Shown here piece after piece: positions 42,006 through 50,383 of a stretch of 64,000 nt of DNA; position 1 is the stretch's first letter; every line of letters begins with the position of its first letter. This stretch comes from Rhizobium sp. BK251 (GTDB lineage Bacteria > Pseudomonadota > Alphaproteobacteria > Rhizobiales > Rhizobiaceae). The notes below the pieces were generated by a model that ran no database searches, was not told where the DNA came from, and worked only from the letters and a program-made list of their open reading frames with translations. The position numbers were made by a program, and so were the translations under genes. Where the stretch lies: assembly GCF_004345245.1 (NCBI RefSeq), contig NZ_SLUQ01000014.1:62001-126000 (forward strand), in the 5' to 3' direction.

Positions 42006-42124
42006 AACGGTCAGCGGGCTTCCTACGTTTGGCAACATTGGGAGCCTGTCCGTCCTGTTTTGTTTTCCTTGAAGGGCAGCCCAAACTCGTGGCTGCGGTG
42101 CCTCCCGAGAGAAAGACGCATTTC

Positions 42125-42161
42125 CTCGTGCCGTGGCGCCTTTGTGCCTCCGCGGCACGAG
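42125..42161. repeat. Long near-perfect hairpin after the DUF302 gene
   Basis: CTCGTGCCGTGG and CCGCGGCACGAG pair over 12 positions with one G-T wobble and a 13-base loop, 120 bases past the DUF302 stop. No T-run. It could be an mRNA-end hairpin or a repeat element. The surrounding 42006-42271 holds no gene. Confidence 0.4.
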
Positions 42162-42271
42162 CCGGCTCGAGGGTAGGCTCAGCGCTACCGCAGCTACACA
42201 ACGCCCAATTCGGCTGCAATTTTGGCTTCCTGGGAGCGTCACCTGAGCCGTAGGTCCGTTGCTCCGCCGTT

Positions 42272-42532
42272 CTACCTGATAGCAGGTGGCACAAACTTCG
42301 CACACTGTCTGGAGAAATGACCGATCTGGTGCCGGAAGCGGACTGACGACCCCAAGGGCGCGGTCTCCGATTTGTAGACATCACTTTCGTCCATACGCGG
42401 ATTGCCGCCAGTAATCGTCAACCCGGATTCAGCTCGGACAAATTCTGCCAATGTAAGCAATCTCAATCTTCGATCAGAGACGTCATGTTTGAAGATCTTG
42501 CGGATTTCACTGAAGCTGAGAAACTCACTCAT
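42272..42532 (-). CDS. Possible small hypothetical protein
   Basis: An 86-residue frame. Its first 57 residues (MSEFLSFSEIRKIFKHDVSD...) look like a soluble helical protein, whereas the tail is not convincing. No good binding site precedes the ATG (only GGCGGGG). It is divergent from the adjacent hydrolase gene by 23 bases. It may be a remnant of a longer gene, or no gene. Confidence 0.25.
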   Translation of the reverse strand: MSEFLSFSEIRKIFKHDVSDRRLRLLTLAEFVRAESGLTITGGNPRMDESDVYKSETAPLGSSVRFRHQIGHFSRQCAKFVPPAIR

Positions 42533-42555
42533 CTGAGCCCCGCCAGGAGGACTGC

Positions 42556-43785
42556 ATGATGAGAAACCCCTTCCTGCATCCTAACCGAGTATTTAGCTCG
42601 GGATTCTACAGGGATGCTGACCCCGACTTTGAGGTGCGCACAACGCTTGGAAGAGTGGCATCAGGTGCCGCTGATATAGGGGAGGTTTTGTCGACAATTG
42701 CCGAGATCGACGAAGGGGATTCTCAGGCTTGGTTCGACCGGTGGATGGCACTCGGCGAGCGGGTTCAGACGATTGCAGAGGAAAGTGCCGCGCGTGGCCA
42801 TCTTGTCAGTGCAGCCGGCTCGTATCTCCGCGCATCGACATATTTCGGCGTCGCTCTTGGCAGCATAGATCGGCTGGATAGCGATGAACTGCTAGTACCG
42901 ACCTTCCGACGACATCGCGAGGCTTGGGACAGGTTCGTCGATGCAACATCGGCCAAGACCGAGCGGGTGGAAATTCCCTATGAGGGCATAACCATGCCGG
43001 GGTATCTCTTCAAGCTCACGGGCACCGACGCAGAACGCTGCCTGATCCTCGTGAACGGTAGCGACGGCACGTTGAGCGGCCTTTGGGGTTGCGCCAAGGC
43101 CGCTCTGGAGCGGGGCTATGCTGTCCTGATGTTTGACGGACCAGGCCAACAGTCGCTCCTGTTCGAAAAAGACGTGCCATTCCGCTTCGATTCGGAAGCC
43201 GTCATTACCCCCGTAGTGGATTTCCTACTCGAGCGTCCGGACGTCGGCTCGAATCGTCTCGCTATCTACGGTGTCAGCCAAGCCGGTTATTGGGTGCCGC
43301 GCGCCTTGGCGTTCGAACATCGGATTGCTGCGGCAGTGGCCGATCCGGGCGTGGTCGAAGTCTCAACGTCCTGGATTGAGCATCTTCCGTCGGGATTGAG
43401 GAAACTGCTCGCCGAGGGCAACGAGCGGCGGTTCGACCTTGAGATGTCCTTGGGAATGAAGCTTTCACGCGAGACGTCCAGGATGTGGAATTTCCGGGCC
43501 AGGCCTTATCGGCAAGACGGCTACTTCAAAACGATCCAGGAGGTATTGAAATACAATCTGACCGACGTGGTCGGTCGTATCCGGACGCCGATGTTCATCA
43601 CTGACCCAGAGGATGAGCAGTTCTGGCCGGGCCAGGCCAAGCAGCTGGCCGATATGCTCCCGGGCGAGAAAATGCTCTCGACGTTTACGGCGGCAGAGGG
43701 TGCTAATTTTCACTGCCAGCCGCTCGCGCGTACGCTTACGGAACAGCGCATGTTCGATTGGTTGGATGACGTTCTGACGCGTTAG
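42556..43785 (+). CDS. Alpha/beta hydrolase related to 2,6-dihydropseudooxynicotine hydrolase
   Basis: A 409-residue hydrolase with a helical N-terminal cap (about 1-135) and an alpha/beta core. The nucleophile elbow is YGVSQAGYW (Ser near 245), the acid is in FITDPEDEQFWP and the His in EGANFHCQPLA. The large N-terminal cap and the NGSDGT oxyanion turn resemble the carbon-carbon hydrolase of the pyrrolidine nicotine pathway and related FrsA-like esterases. The substrate cannot be read from sequence. AGGAGG lies before the first of two adjacent ATG codons. Confidence 0.8.
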   Translation: MMRNPFLHPNRVFSSGFYRDADPDFEVRTTLGRVASGAADIGEVLSTIAEIDEGDSQAWFDRWMALGERVQTIAEESAARGHLVSAAGSYLRASTYFGVALGSIDRLDSDELLVPTFRRHREAWDRFVDATSAKTERVEIPYEGITMPGYLFKLTGTDAERCLILVNGSDGTLSGLWGCAKAALERGYAVLMFDGPGQQSLLFEKDVPFRFDSEAVITPVVDFLLERPDVGSNRLAIYGVSQAGYWVPRALAFEHRIAAAVADPGVVEVSTSWIEHLPSGLRKLLAEGNERRFDLEMSLGMKLSRETSRMWNFRARPYRQDGYFKTIQEVLKYNLTDVVGRIRTPMFITDPEDEQFWPGQAKQLADMLPGEKMLSTFTAAEGANFHCQPLARTLTEQRMFDWLDDVLTR

Positions 43786-44303
43786 ACCTTCGCCATATCG
43801 AGCCTGGCATACCAGGCGCATCACCGACAACACTGCTGGCGGCGGCTCAGGTGCGTGAAGTTCGCAAGGATCCGGACAGAGTGGTTAGAGAAGCGTGTCG
43901 CCGCTTTCAAATAGGCTGCCTTCGGCCGCAAATCCGAAAAGGCTCGATCCCGAGCAATTCGATCTCGCACTGGAAGACCTGGAGACCGTCATTGCTGCCG
44001 TCCACGCCGACAGCCTTCGGGAAAATCAGCATTATTGGGCCCCCGAGCCTGATACCTCGGGCGATCCCTCACGTCTATTGGCCCTTCGTGTCCTGACGTG
44101 GATACCAATACCAAGGTATCGCAGACACCTTGGTACAATATCGCGGCTCGATTTTTGGCGCGATGATCCTGGCAGAGCGAAGGACGCCGCGGTCGTCCGC
44201 CACCTTCGCGGGTCGTAGCCGGATTGACGGATCAATCGACGACCAAGCGATCGACCGCCACCTGGCAGACGAAGGTTTCCGCGTAGCAAGAACGGAGGCA
44301 GGC
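43786..44303. other. Intergenic region upstream of the SDR gene
   Basis: About 518 bases with no secure gene. A GTG-started frame at 43895-44218 (MSPLSNRLPSAANPKRLDPE...) looks protein-like for about 75 residues (LEDLETVIAAVHADSLREN) and could be a small or decayed gene, but it lacks a good binding site. An inverted repeat inside is listed separately. Confidence 0.35.
44109..44135. promoter_or_regulatory. Perfect inverted repeat TACCAAGGT-N9-ACCTTGGTA
   Basis: Two 9-base half-sites in inverted orientation, spaced by nine bases (centre to centre 18, nearly two helical turns). They lie 169 bases before the SDR start. This is the geometry of a dimeric repressor operator. No regulator gene is adjacent, so the cognate protein is unknown. 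Confidence 0.5.
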
Positions 44304-45029
44304 ATGAATGAGCACAAGACTGTGGTGATCACCGGGGCTTCGCAAGGCATCGGGGCCGGATTGGTCAAGACGTTCCTTGACAAGGGTTGGAACGTCGTCG
44401 GCACGTCCCGGAACATCAGCGAGACGACGCAGCTCGACCGCGCTGGCCGCCTCGAACTGATCAACGGGGACGTCGCGGATCCGGAAACCGCCGAACGCGT
44501 CGCCAACACAGCAGTCGAGCAGTTCGGTTCAATCGATGCGCTCGTCAACAATGCCGGAGTGTTCTTCACCAAGCCCTTTCTCGAATACACCATAGAGGAC
44601 TTCCGTCATCTGGCGGCGACGAACGTCGAAGGATTCGTTCATTTCACCAAGCATGCCGTCAGGCAGATGTTGCGCCAGAAGTCCGGGGGAAGCGTGGTCA
44701 CCATCACGTCGTCGCTGACGGACCACCCAATCGCCGGCGTGACGGCGTCCCTGCCGATGATTACCAAGGGCGGCCTCAACGCGATCACCAAAAGCCTCGC
44801 GCTCGAATTCGCCAGGGATAATATCCGTGTAAACGCGCTTTCGCCGAGCGTCGTGGACACACCCCTGCATGCGAAGAACCCCAGGGATTTTCTGGAATCC
44901 CTCTCGCCGATGGCCACAATCACCGCTGTCCAGGAGATCGTGGATGGCGTCGTCTATCTAACGGAATCTTCGAATATCACCGGGGAGGTGCTGCACGTCG
45001 ACAACGGCGCACATCTTGGAAAATGGTAG
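44304..45029 (+). CDS. SDR-family protein lacking the catalytic tyrosine
   Basis: A 241-residue short-chain dehydrogenase fold. The cofactor motif ITGASQGIG (about 9-17), NNAG (about 86-89) and the Ser-containing TITSSLTD strand are normal. At the active site, however, the YxxxK motif reads PMITK (about 155-159): the Lys is there but Pro stands where Tyr should be. It either uses a different acid or has lost classical oxidoreductase activity. ATG 44304 has GGAGG upstream. Its stop overlaps the start of the RidA-like gene. Confidence 0.85.
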   Translation: MNEHKTVVITGASQGIGAGLVKTFLDKGWNVVGTSRNISETTQLDRAGRLELINGDVADPETAERVANTAVEQFGSIDALVNNAGVFFTKPFLEYTIEDFRHLAATNVEGFVHFTKHAVRQMLRQKSGGSVVTITSSLTDHPIAGVTASLPMITKGGLNAITKSLALEFARDNIRVNALSPSVVDTPLHAKNPRDFLESLSPMATITAVQEIVDGVVYLTESSNITGEVLHVDNGAHLGKW

Positions 45030-45493
45030 TCGCAAGCGCGGAAGCGCGTATACGGGAACTCGGCCTTATCATCCCCACCGCGCCCACTCCGTTCGGGGCA
45101 TATGTCGAGGCAGTACGGGTCGGCTCGCTACTTTTCCTGAGCGGCATGCTTCCCGTCGTCGTGCACGTCCCGCTTTATACTGGGCTGGTCGGCAAGGACA
45201 TCTCGGTCGCAGACGGTTACGACGCCGCTCGAACCGCATGTCTGAGCGGTCTTGCCGCTGCCCGGTCTCATCTTGGATCGCTCGACAGAATACGGTCAAT
45301 CGCCAAGCTGGGCGTCTACATTGCCTGCCCGTCCGATTTTCATGAGCATCCCAAGGTCGCCGACGGGGCTTCCGAGTTGCTGCGCGACGTATTCGGCGCC
45401 GCCCGGCTCCCGCCCCGCATCGTGCTTGGCGTTTCCAGCATACCGCTTGGAATGCCCGTCGAGATCGAACTCGTCTGCGAGATTGAATCCTAG
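45023..45493 (+). CDS. RidA/YjgF-like enamine deaminase family protein
   Basis: A 156-residue RidA-fold protein of the longer YoaB-like subgroup. It carries the family pattern FGAYVEAVRVGSLLFLSGMLP and, near the C-terminus, RIVLGVSSIPLGMPVEIELV. The Arg that binds carboxylates in true RidA is not at the usual place as far as I can judge. These proteins hydrolyse reactive enamines or imines or act in specific degradation pathways. Starts within the end of the SDR gene (ATGGTAG overlap), so co-translated. Confidence 0.8.
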   Translation: MVVASAEARIRELGLIIPTAPTPFGAYVEAVRVGSLLFLSGMLPVVVHVPLYTGLVGKDISVADGYDAARTACLSGLAAARSHLGSLDRIRSIAKLGVYIACPSDFHEHPKVADGASELLRDVFGAARLPPRIVLGVSSIPLGMPVEIELVCEIES

Positions 45494-45533
45494 CGAAACG
45501 CGTTCGCTCCCAAACCCAAAAGTGGAGGCAGTC

Positions 45534-45728
45534 ATGGAAACCAGACCACCAACCGCGACAAGCACCATCGCCCTGTCGTCGACGTCTCTGGCCGCCACAG
45601 CTCTGCTCTTGTTTCCCGTGCTCGCTCTTTCCGGTCAGACGAAGGTGCTTGATGGAAATGGGCTTCAGACGAACCCTGACATCGAGGCGCGCCTCGGGCA
45701 CTACACCCAGACTTTGGCCGACAAGTAG
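45534..45728 (+). CDS. 64-residue single-pass membrane protein
   Basis: A short protein with one hydrophobic segment (about 13-34, ending in LLLFPVLALS) and a polar tail (QTKVLDGNGLQTNPDIEARL). The ATG has GTGGAGG seven bases upstream. It sits in line between the RidA-like gene (41 bases) and the next gene, so it belongs to the same run. It could anchor one of the neighbouring enzymes or be part of a small transporter. Family unknown. Confidence 0.55.
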   Translation: METRPPTATSTIALSSTSLAATALLLFPVLALSGQTKVLDGNGLQTNPDIEARLGHYTQTLADK

Positions 45729-45882
45729 GCCGAAGCCGCGCCCGCGCGTCAGAACGGCAGGCCGCGCGGGCGCACAGTTCATCCTGCCAGTTGTCCACCA
45801 AAGGGAATCGCGCGGTTCCCAGCCGCGAATACGGCGGTGTGGTCATTCGCACCGACAACCCAACCAGCCTTGGAGACGTCAC

Positions 45883-46434
45883 ATGCACAGCATCGAAAAC
45901 CAGATCGTCGATTCCAGCTTTTCGGCAATCATCAACGCTCCCATCGAAAAGGTGGATATTCCGAAATGGTGCTTCACTCTGCCGGAGAAGGAATACCAGG
46001 GCTGCTCGCCGGCGCACATTGCCGCGGGTTTCACGACCGCGGCTGACGGCACGCGCATGTCGATCAATGTCGAGACGATCGGTGGCAGCCTGATGGTCCA
46101 GCATTACCTCGAAACCCTTGGCGAGAAGGATCATCTCATCCTCGATTCCGATTCCGACGTGTTCACGCCGAATGGCCGGGTGACGATCCATGTCACCTGG
46201 GAGCTAAGCGTCAAGAAACTCGACGCGGGCCGATGCGAATTCACCAACCGTGTCAGGTCATATGCGACGGACGAAATGATGGCCTTCCTCGACCGCCAAG
46301 GCATTCCCTTCGAGATTTTCCGGACCCAGCGGCAACCGATGTCGATCGCACACAACAAGGGTGAAACGCCCCTTTTTGCGGCGAGCATCGAGCGGGCGGC
46401 GCTGAAGAACGCCTCCTCCACGAAAGCGGCCTGA
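45883..46434 (+). CDS. Conserved-type protein of unknown function
   Basis: A 183-residue soluble protein (MHSIENQIVDSSFSAIINAP...). The pattern of beta strands, with NAPIEKVDIPKW near the N-terminus and RVTIHVTWELS in the middle, is suggestive of a SRPBCC/START-like ligand-binding fold, but I cannot confirm this. It has no signal peptide or membrane segment. GGAG precedes ATG 45883. It lies 18 bases before the cysteine hydrolase gene and is surely co-transcribed with it. Confidence 0.6.
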   Translation: MHSIENQIVDSSFSAIINAPIEKVDIPKWCFTLPEKEYQGCSPAHIAAGFTTAADGTRMSINVETIGGSLMVQHYLETLGEKDHLILDSDSDVFTPNGRVTIHVTWELSVKKLDAGRCEFTNRVRSYATDEMMAFLDRQGIPFEIFRTQRQPMSIAHNKGETPLFAASIERAALKNASSTKAA

Positions 46435-46452
46435 CGAGCGGAGGCGTATCAC

Positions 46453-47079
46453 ATGGCCCAACTGTCCTTCGACCGGAACAATACCGGTCTGCTGGTGGTC
46501 GATCCGTACAACGACTTCATCTCCGAAGGCGGGAAGATCTGGCCACGGATCAAGGAGGTCGCCGAGGCGAACAACTGCGTTCCGCACATGCTCGAGGTGC
46601 TGACTGCTGCACGGAAAGCAAGCCTCCGGGTCTTCTTTGCGATGCATCATCGCTATCGGGCAGGCGACTACGAGAACTGGAAGTTCGTGGCGCCTATCCA
46701 GCGTGCGGCCTGGCACCGCAAAAGCTTCGAATTCGGGACGTGGGGCGGTGAATTCCGTGCCGAATTCGTGCCGGTATCTGGCGAGGTCGTCGCGTCCGAA
46801 CACTGGTGCTCCAGCGGCTTCGCGAACACCGATCTCGATCTCGAGCTTAAGCGACACGGCATCCAGCGGATCATCGTGATCGGGCTGGTGGCCCACACCT
46901 GCATCGAGGCCACCGTCCGGTACGCAGCGGAGCTTGGTTACGACGTGACGGTCGTGAAAGATGCGGTTGCGGACTATTCTTCAGAAATGATGCACGCGGC
47001 GCTGGAGGTCAACCTTCCCAGCTATGCCAGCGCTATCGTCGACACCAAGGAAGCCGTCGCGGCGATCGCACTTGCATAA
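46453..47079 (+). CDS. Isochorismatase-like cysteine hydrolase
   Basis: A 208-residue member of the isochorismatase/nicotinamidase superfamily. The catalytic Asp17 (VVDPYNDF) and Cys150 (VAHTCIEATVRYA) are present, as is the cis-peptide GLVAHT. The Lys that usually completes the Asp-Lys-Cys triad is expected just before EHWCSSGFANTDLD, but the sequence there is VVASEHW. Substrates of the family include N-carbamoyl compounds, amides and isochorismate. GGAGG precedes the ATG. Confidence 0.82.
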   Translation: MAQLSFDRNNTGLLVVDPYNDFISEGGKIWPRIKEVAEANNCVPHMLEVLTAARKASLRVFFAMHHRYRAGDYENWKFVAPIQRAAWHRKSFEFGTWGGEFRAEFVPVSGEVVASEHWCSSGFANTDLDLELKRHGIQRIIVIGLVAHTCIEATVRYAAELGYDVTVVKDAVADYSSEMMHAALEVNLPSYASAIVDTKEAVAAIALA

Positions 47080-47277
47080 GCGGCGTAAGCTTGCATCTCG
47101 GCGGTCACCAGCACCCCGCGGGCTTCCACGCGCACGCCGGATCGCCCATCAAAAATTAAAAAGTAATACTTTTTTGCTCTCAAGGGTTGGCAGGTCCCTC
47201 GGCGGCACCTATCTGAGTTCGAAAGCCAATCGCTGCCGACTTATGTCGATCCTCCTATTCTGTATAGGGAGGCGGTC

Positions 47278-48834
47278 ATGGCTCCCCAATTCGAAAGGAT
47301 CCACATGACACTCTCCGGCGACCTTCGCATCGGCGGCGCAAACGTGCGTGGCGCGGCTGCGACCTTCTCCGCAACAAACCCTGCCAACGGCAGCCCGATG
47401 GAACCGAGCTTCGCCGGCGCGACGAAGGAACAGGTGGAGAAAGCCACGGCTTTGGCGTGGGACGCCTTCCCGGCTTACAAGGAGACGTCGCTCGATGAAC
47501 GAGCGCGCTTCCTGGAAGCCATCGCTGATGGCATCGTCGCACTCGGCGACGATCTCGTCCTGCGAGCTATCGACGAAACTGGCCTGCCGCGCGGACGAAT
47601 CGAAGGCGAGCGCGCCAGAACCGTCGGACAGCTTCGTCTGTTCGCGAAAGAGGTCCGCGACGGCAAGTTTCAGGAACTTCGCTTCGATCCGGCTGACGCT
47701 GACCGCAAACCCGTCGCGAAACCCGACCTTCGGCTGAGAAACATCGCTCTCGGCCCGGTCGCCGTATTCGGAGCATCCAACTTTCCGCTGGCATTCTCTG
47801 TCGCTGGCGGTGACACCGCGTCCGCCCTCGCCGCCGGCTGTCCTGTCGTCGTCAAAGCGCACTCCGCCCATCCCGGAACGTCCGTGCTCGTTGGCAAAGC
47901 CGTCATGGATGCTGTCGCGGCATGCGGGCTTCCACCGGGGACGTTTGCGCTTTTGTTCGATGCAGGGTTCGAGGTCGGACAGACCCTCGTTGCCGACCAT
48001 CGGATCCGCGCCGTCGGATTTACCGGTTCGCGCCGGGGCGGCACCGCGCTGATGAAGATCGCGTCGGAGCGGAAGCAGCCGATACCCGTCTATGCCGAGA
48101 TGAGCAGCATCAATCCCGTCATTCTTTATCCGAACGCGCTTCGTAATCGCGGATCCGAGATCGGAACATCGTTTGCATCCGCTCTAACCCTTGGCGCTGG
48201 CCAGTTCTGCACCAATCCGGGCCTGATCATCGCTGTCGACGGTCCGGCGCTCGACGCGTTCATCGAAAGTGCCACTGCAGCGATTTCGAAGGCGCAGGCC
48301 CAGACCATGCTGACGGGCGGCATCTGCGAGGCCTATCGCAAGGGCGTGGCAAGGCTGTCGTCGTCATCGTCCGTCTCACAGGTCGCTGCAGGGAAGGACG
48401 GAACTCCCCATCAGGCTGCTGCCGCACTCTTCGAGACGACAGCCACAGCGTTCCTCGGCGACCCGGAGCTTCAGGAAGAAGTCTTCGGCGCCTCGGGACT
48501 GATCGTCCGCTGTCATGACGAAGCGGAGCTACGTGGAGTCGTCGAATCCTTGGATGGTCAGTTGACCATCGCCCTGCACGTGGATGCCGAGGACTTCGCG
48601 GCCGCCTCGACGATGATCCCGCAGTTAGAGCTTCTCGCGGGCCGACTTCTCGTCAACGGCTTCGGAACCGGGGTCGAGGTATCCCCGGCGATGGTCCATG
48701 GGGGCCCGTATCCGGCCACGTCAGACGGAAGATCGACCTCGGTCGGGACGCTGGCGATCTATCGCTTCCTGCGGCCAGTCTCCTACCAGGACTTCCCGGC
48801 TGAGCTGCTTCCGGAGCCGCTCAGACGGCCGTAA
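47278..48834 (+). CDS. 2,5-dioxovalerate (alpha-ketoglutarate semialdehyde) dehydrogenase
   Basis: A 518-residue NADP-type aldehyde dehydrogenase that makes 2-oxoglutarate from its semialdehyde, the last step of several sugar-acid and hydroxyproline routes. It shows the features of this subgroup: GPVAVFGASNFPLAFSVAGG, VVKAHSAHPGTS in place of the common KPSE region, catalytic Glu in YAEMSSINPVI and catalytic Cys in GAGQFCTNPG. The ATG has GGGAGG five bases upstream; an ATG at 47305 is a possible alternative. It is separated from the cysteine hydrolase gene by 198 bases containing an AT-rich palindrome (AAAAAGTAATACTTTTT). Confidence 0.88.
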   Translation: MAPQFERIHMTLSGDLRIGGANVRGAAATFSATNPANGSPMEPSFAGATKEQVEKATALAWDAFPAYKETSLDERARFLEAIADGIVALGDDLVLRAIDETGLPRGRIEGERARTVGQLRLFAKEVRDGKFQELRFDPADADRKPVAKPDLRLRNIALGPVAVFGASNFPLAFSVAGGDTASALAAGCPVVVKAHSAHPGTSVLVGKAVMDAVAACGLPPGTFALLFDAGFEVGQTLVADHRIRAVGFTGSRRGGTALMKIASERKQPIPVYAEMSSINPVILYPNALRNRGSEIGTSFASALTLGAGQFCTNPGLIIAVDGPALDAFIESATAAISKAQAQTMLTGGICEAYRKGVARLSSSSSVSQVAAGKDGTPHQAAAALFETTATAFLGDPELQEEVFGASGLIVRCHDEAELRGVVESLDGQLTIALHVDAEDFAAASTMIPQLELLAGRLLVNGFGTGVEVSPAMVHGGPYPATSDGRSTSVGTLAIYRFLRPVSYQDFPAELLPEPLRRP

Positions 48835-48978
48835 GGGCCTCCGGGGGGTTTCGATGAAGACGTCGTGGAGGCATGGACGCTTCCACGACCAACCTGCCCC
48901 GAAGCGAGGTCGGCGCGCCTGGAGCCGGATGCTGGGAGCCTCCATGAAGGGCGCCTGGGCCGACTCTGCTAGCGTGGA

Positions 48979-49168
48979 GGCGGCGTCGAACTCGAAGACA
49001 CCGCAGAAGTGCGCGTCTGGGACTCGACGGCGGAAAGGCGATACCTCGTGCTGCCACAACAGCCGGAGGATACAGAGGGCCTGGACGAGGACTCTCGCGC
49101 GATTCGCGACCCGCAATTCGATGATCGGCACTGAAAGGAATCTTTCGTCGTTGCTAAGAGGCCGCTGA
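48979..49168 (+). pseudogene. Nitrile hydratase alpha subunit, C-terminal fragment with frameshift
   Basis: One frame reads GVELEDTAEVRVWDSTAERR then YLVLPQQPEDTEGLDE, the well-known C-terminal part of the alpha subunit. After a frameshift near 49090 the next frame gives LARFATRNSMIGTE, matching the terminal (V)TRDSMIG. A stop lies in frame just upstream (TAG at 48970). The metal-binding CxxCSC core and everything before it are missing; an intact aldehyde dehydrogenase gene ends 145 bases upstream. The stop at 49166-49168 overlaps the beta-subunit ATG (TGATG), as in functional operons. Confidence 0.7.
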
Positions 49169-49703
49169 TGGACGGAGTCCACGATCTCGGGGGCGGGAAG
49201 GCTTTGGCCCAATTAAAGGGTTGGGCGATAGTGAACTTTTCCATGAAGACTTGGAAATGCGCGCTTTCGGATTGGCGCAGGCCCCCGCCGGCGACAGCGA
49301 CTGCGACTGCGACTGGTCGATTGACTGGTTCCGGCACTGCCGCGAGTTGATCGTTCCCGCGGACTACCACGCCGATGAGGCGAGAGCGTATGTCAAGAAT
49401 CCACGCAGCTACGCGGTTGAAATCGACGCTCCGGCGTTGTTTGCCCTCGGGGGGGCCGTGCGTGGGAAGATGTCGGGGCATTCGGGACATACTCGTCTTC
49501 CCGGTTATGTCCGCGGCAGAAGGGGAAGTATCTTCGCCCATCATGGCGGGCATGTCTTTCCGGATGCGTCTGCACGGGGAGAACAAAGGGCGGAGCACCT
49601 TTATACGATCAGCTTCGCCGCGTCGGAGCTTTGGCCGGAAGCAAAGGACCGGCGGGATTGCGTTTTTGTCGATCTTTGGGAGAGCTACCTTGAACTTGCC
49701 TGA
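49168..49703 (+). pseudogene. Nitrile hydratase beta subunit, frameshifted and internally deleted
   Basis: The start MDGVHDLGGGKA is the characteristic beta-subunit N-terminus. The frame then shifts near 49210-49220, and in the second frame LFHEDLEMRAFGLAQA, then IVPADYHAD, then GHTRLPGYVRGRRGSIFAHH and GGHVFPDASARGE follow in the order of the real protein. The end is VFVDLWESYLELA. About 50-70 residues between ADYHAD and the SH3-like C-terminal domain are missing or scrambled. The gene is not functional as read. Confidence 0.72.
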
Positions 49704-50061
49704 TCGCGGCTGCGGGCCGTTGAGGAGGAGAGACGGCGAACCGATTTTCGCTGAGCCGTGGCACGCCCAAATAATGGCAATCGCCGATCTATTGATTGGG
49801 TCGGGCCCAATTCCGCAATCACAATGGACCCAAACCTTGGGCAAAGAGCTCCGTCTCGCAAGGCTCGCCGACAGTGCTGACGATACGTCCACCTATTACA
49901 CTGCCGTGTTGTCCGCGCTCGAGCGTATTCTCGATGCTGGAGGGAACGTCTCATGCGTAGAATTGGCACGCCGGCGCGAAGAGTGGCGGCAAGCCTATTT
50001 GCATACACATCACGGCCAGCCAGTGGAGCTTGAGTCCCGATTTGCCAAAACTTCAGACTAG
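49690..50061 (+). CDS. Nitrile hydratase accessory protein
   Basis: A 123-residue protein homologous to the N-terminal half of the beta subunit, which acts as a metallochaperone and activator for the alpha subunit. It carries EPIFAEPWHAQIMAIADLLI, then TYYTAVLSALERIL and ARRREEWRQAY, and ends in HTHHGQPVEL. A TTG at 49690 is the likely start, with GGGAGA upstream; it overlaps the end of the broken beta gene. The frame is open and looks intact, so it is an orphan of a decayed operon. Confidence 0.65.
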   Translation: MNLPDRGCGPLRRRDGEPIFAEPWHAQIMAIADLLIGSGPIPQSQWTQTLGKELRLARLADSADDTSTYYTAVLSALERILDAGGNVSCVELARRREEWRQAYLHTHHGQPVELESRFAKTSD

Positions 50062-50383
50062 GCCATACTAAATCGCATCGCTTGCGTGTTTGCGTCGGAC
50101 GGTTCGGAATGAGTACGCCTCCTTGTTGCGCAACTGCAACCCGCCTTGTCAATGCGTCATGTCCGCCTTGCAGCGGAAGCGGCCGCTGGCTCAATGACCA
50201 CCATGAGGCGCAAACAAGTCGTCCAGCCCGGTCGCTGGCGACGTCTGCTTCCGGGCAGCGGACAAGCTGGTCTCTGCGGCCGACATGGGGGCGCAAAGCC
50301 GCTCGACATGCGCGCATCGGCTGTCAGCTTCGTTCTCGGGATCACGAAGTGGCGCTGCGACGTCGAATGGCCTGCAAAACCCC
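50062..50383. other. Gene-free stretch
   Basis: About 320 bases between the accessory gene and the convergent 220-residue gene. No protein-like frame, hairpin with T-run, or repeat stands out. Confidence 0.4.

Noticed and set aside
47155..47180. AT-rich palindrome AAAAAGTAATACTTTTT as a terminator
   Set aside because: The stem is all A-T with a 3-base loop and would be weak as a terminator. It could equally be part of the dehydrogenase promoter, so it is not called as a feature.
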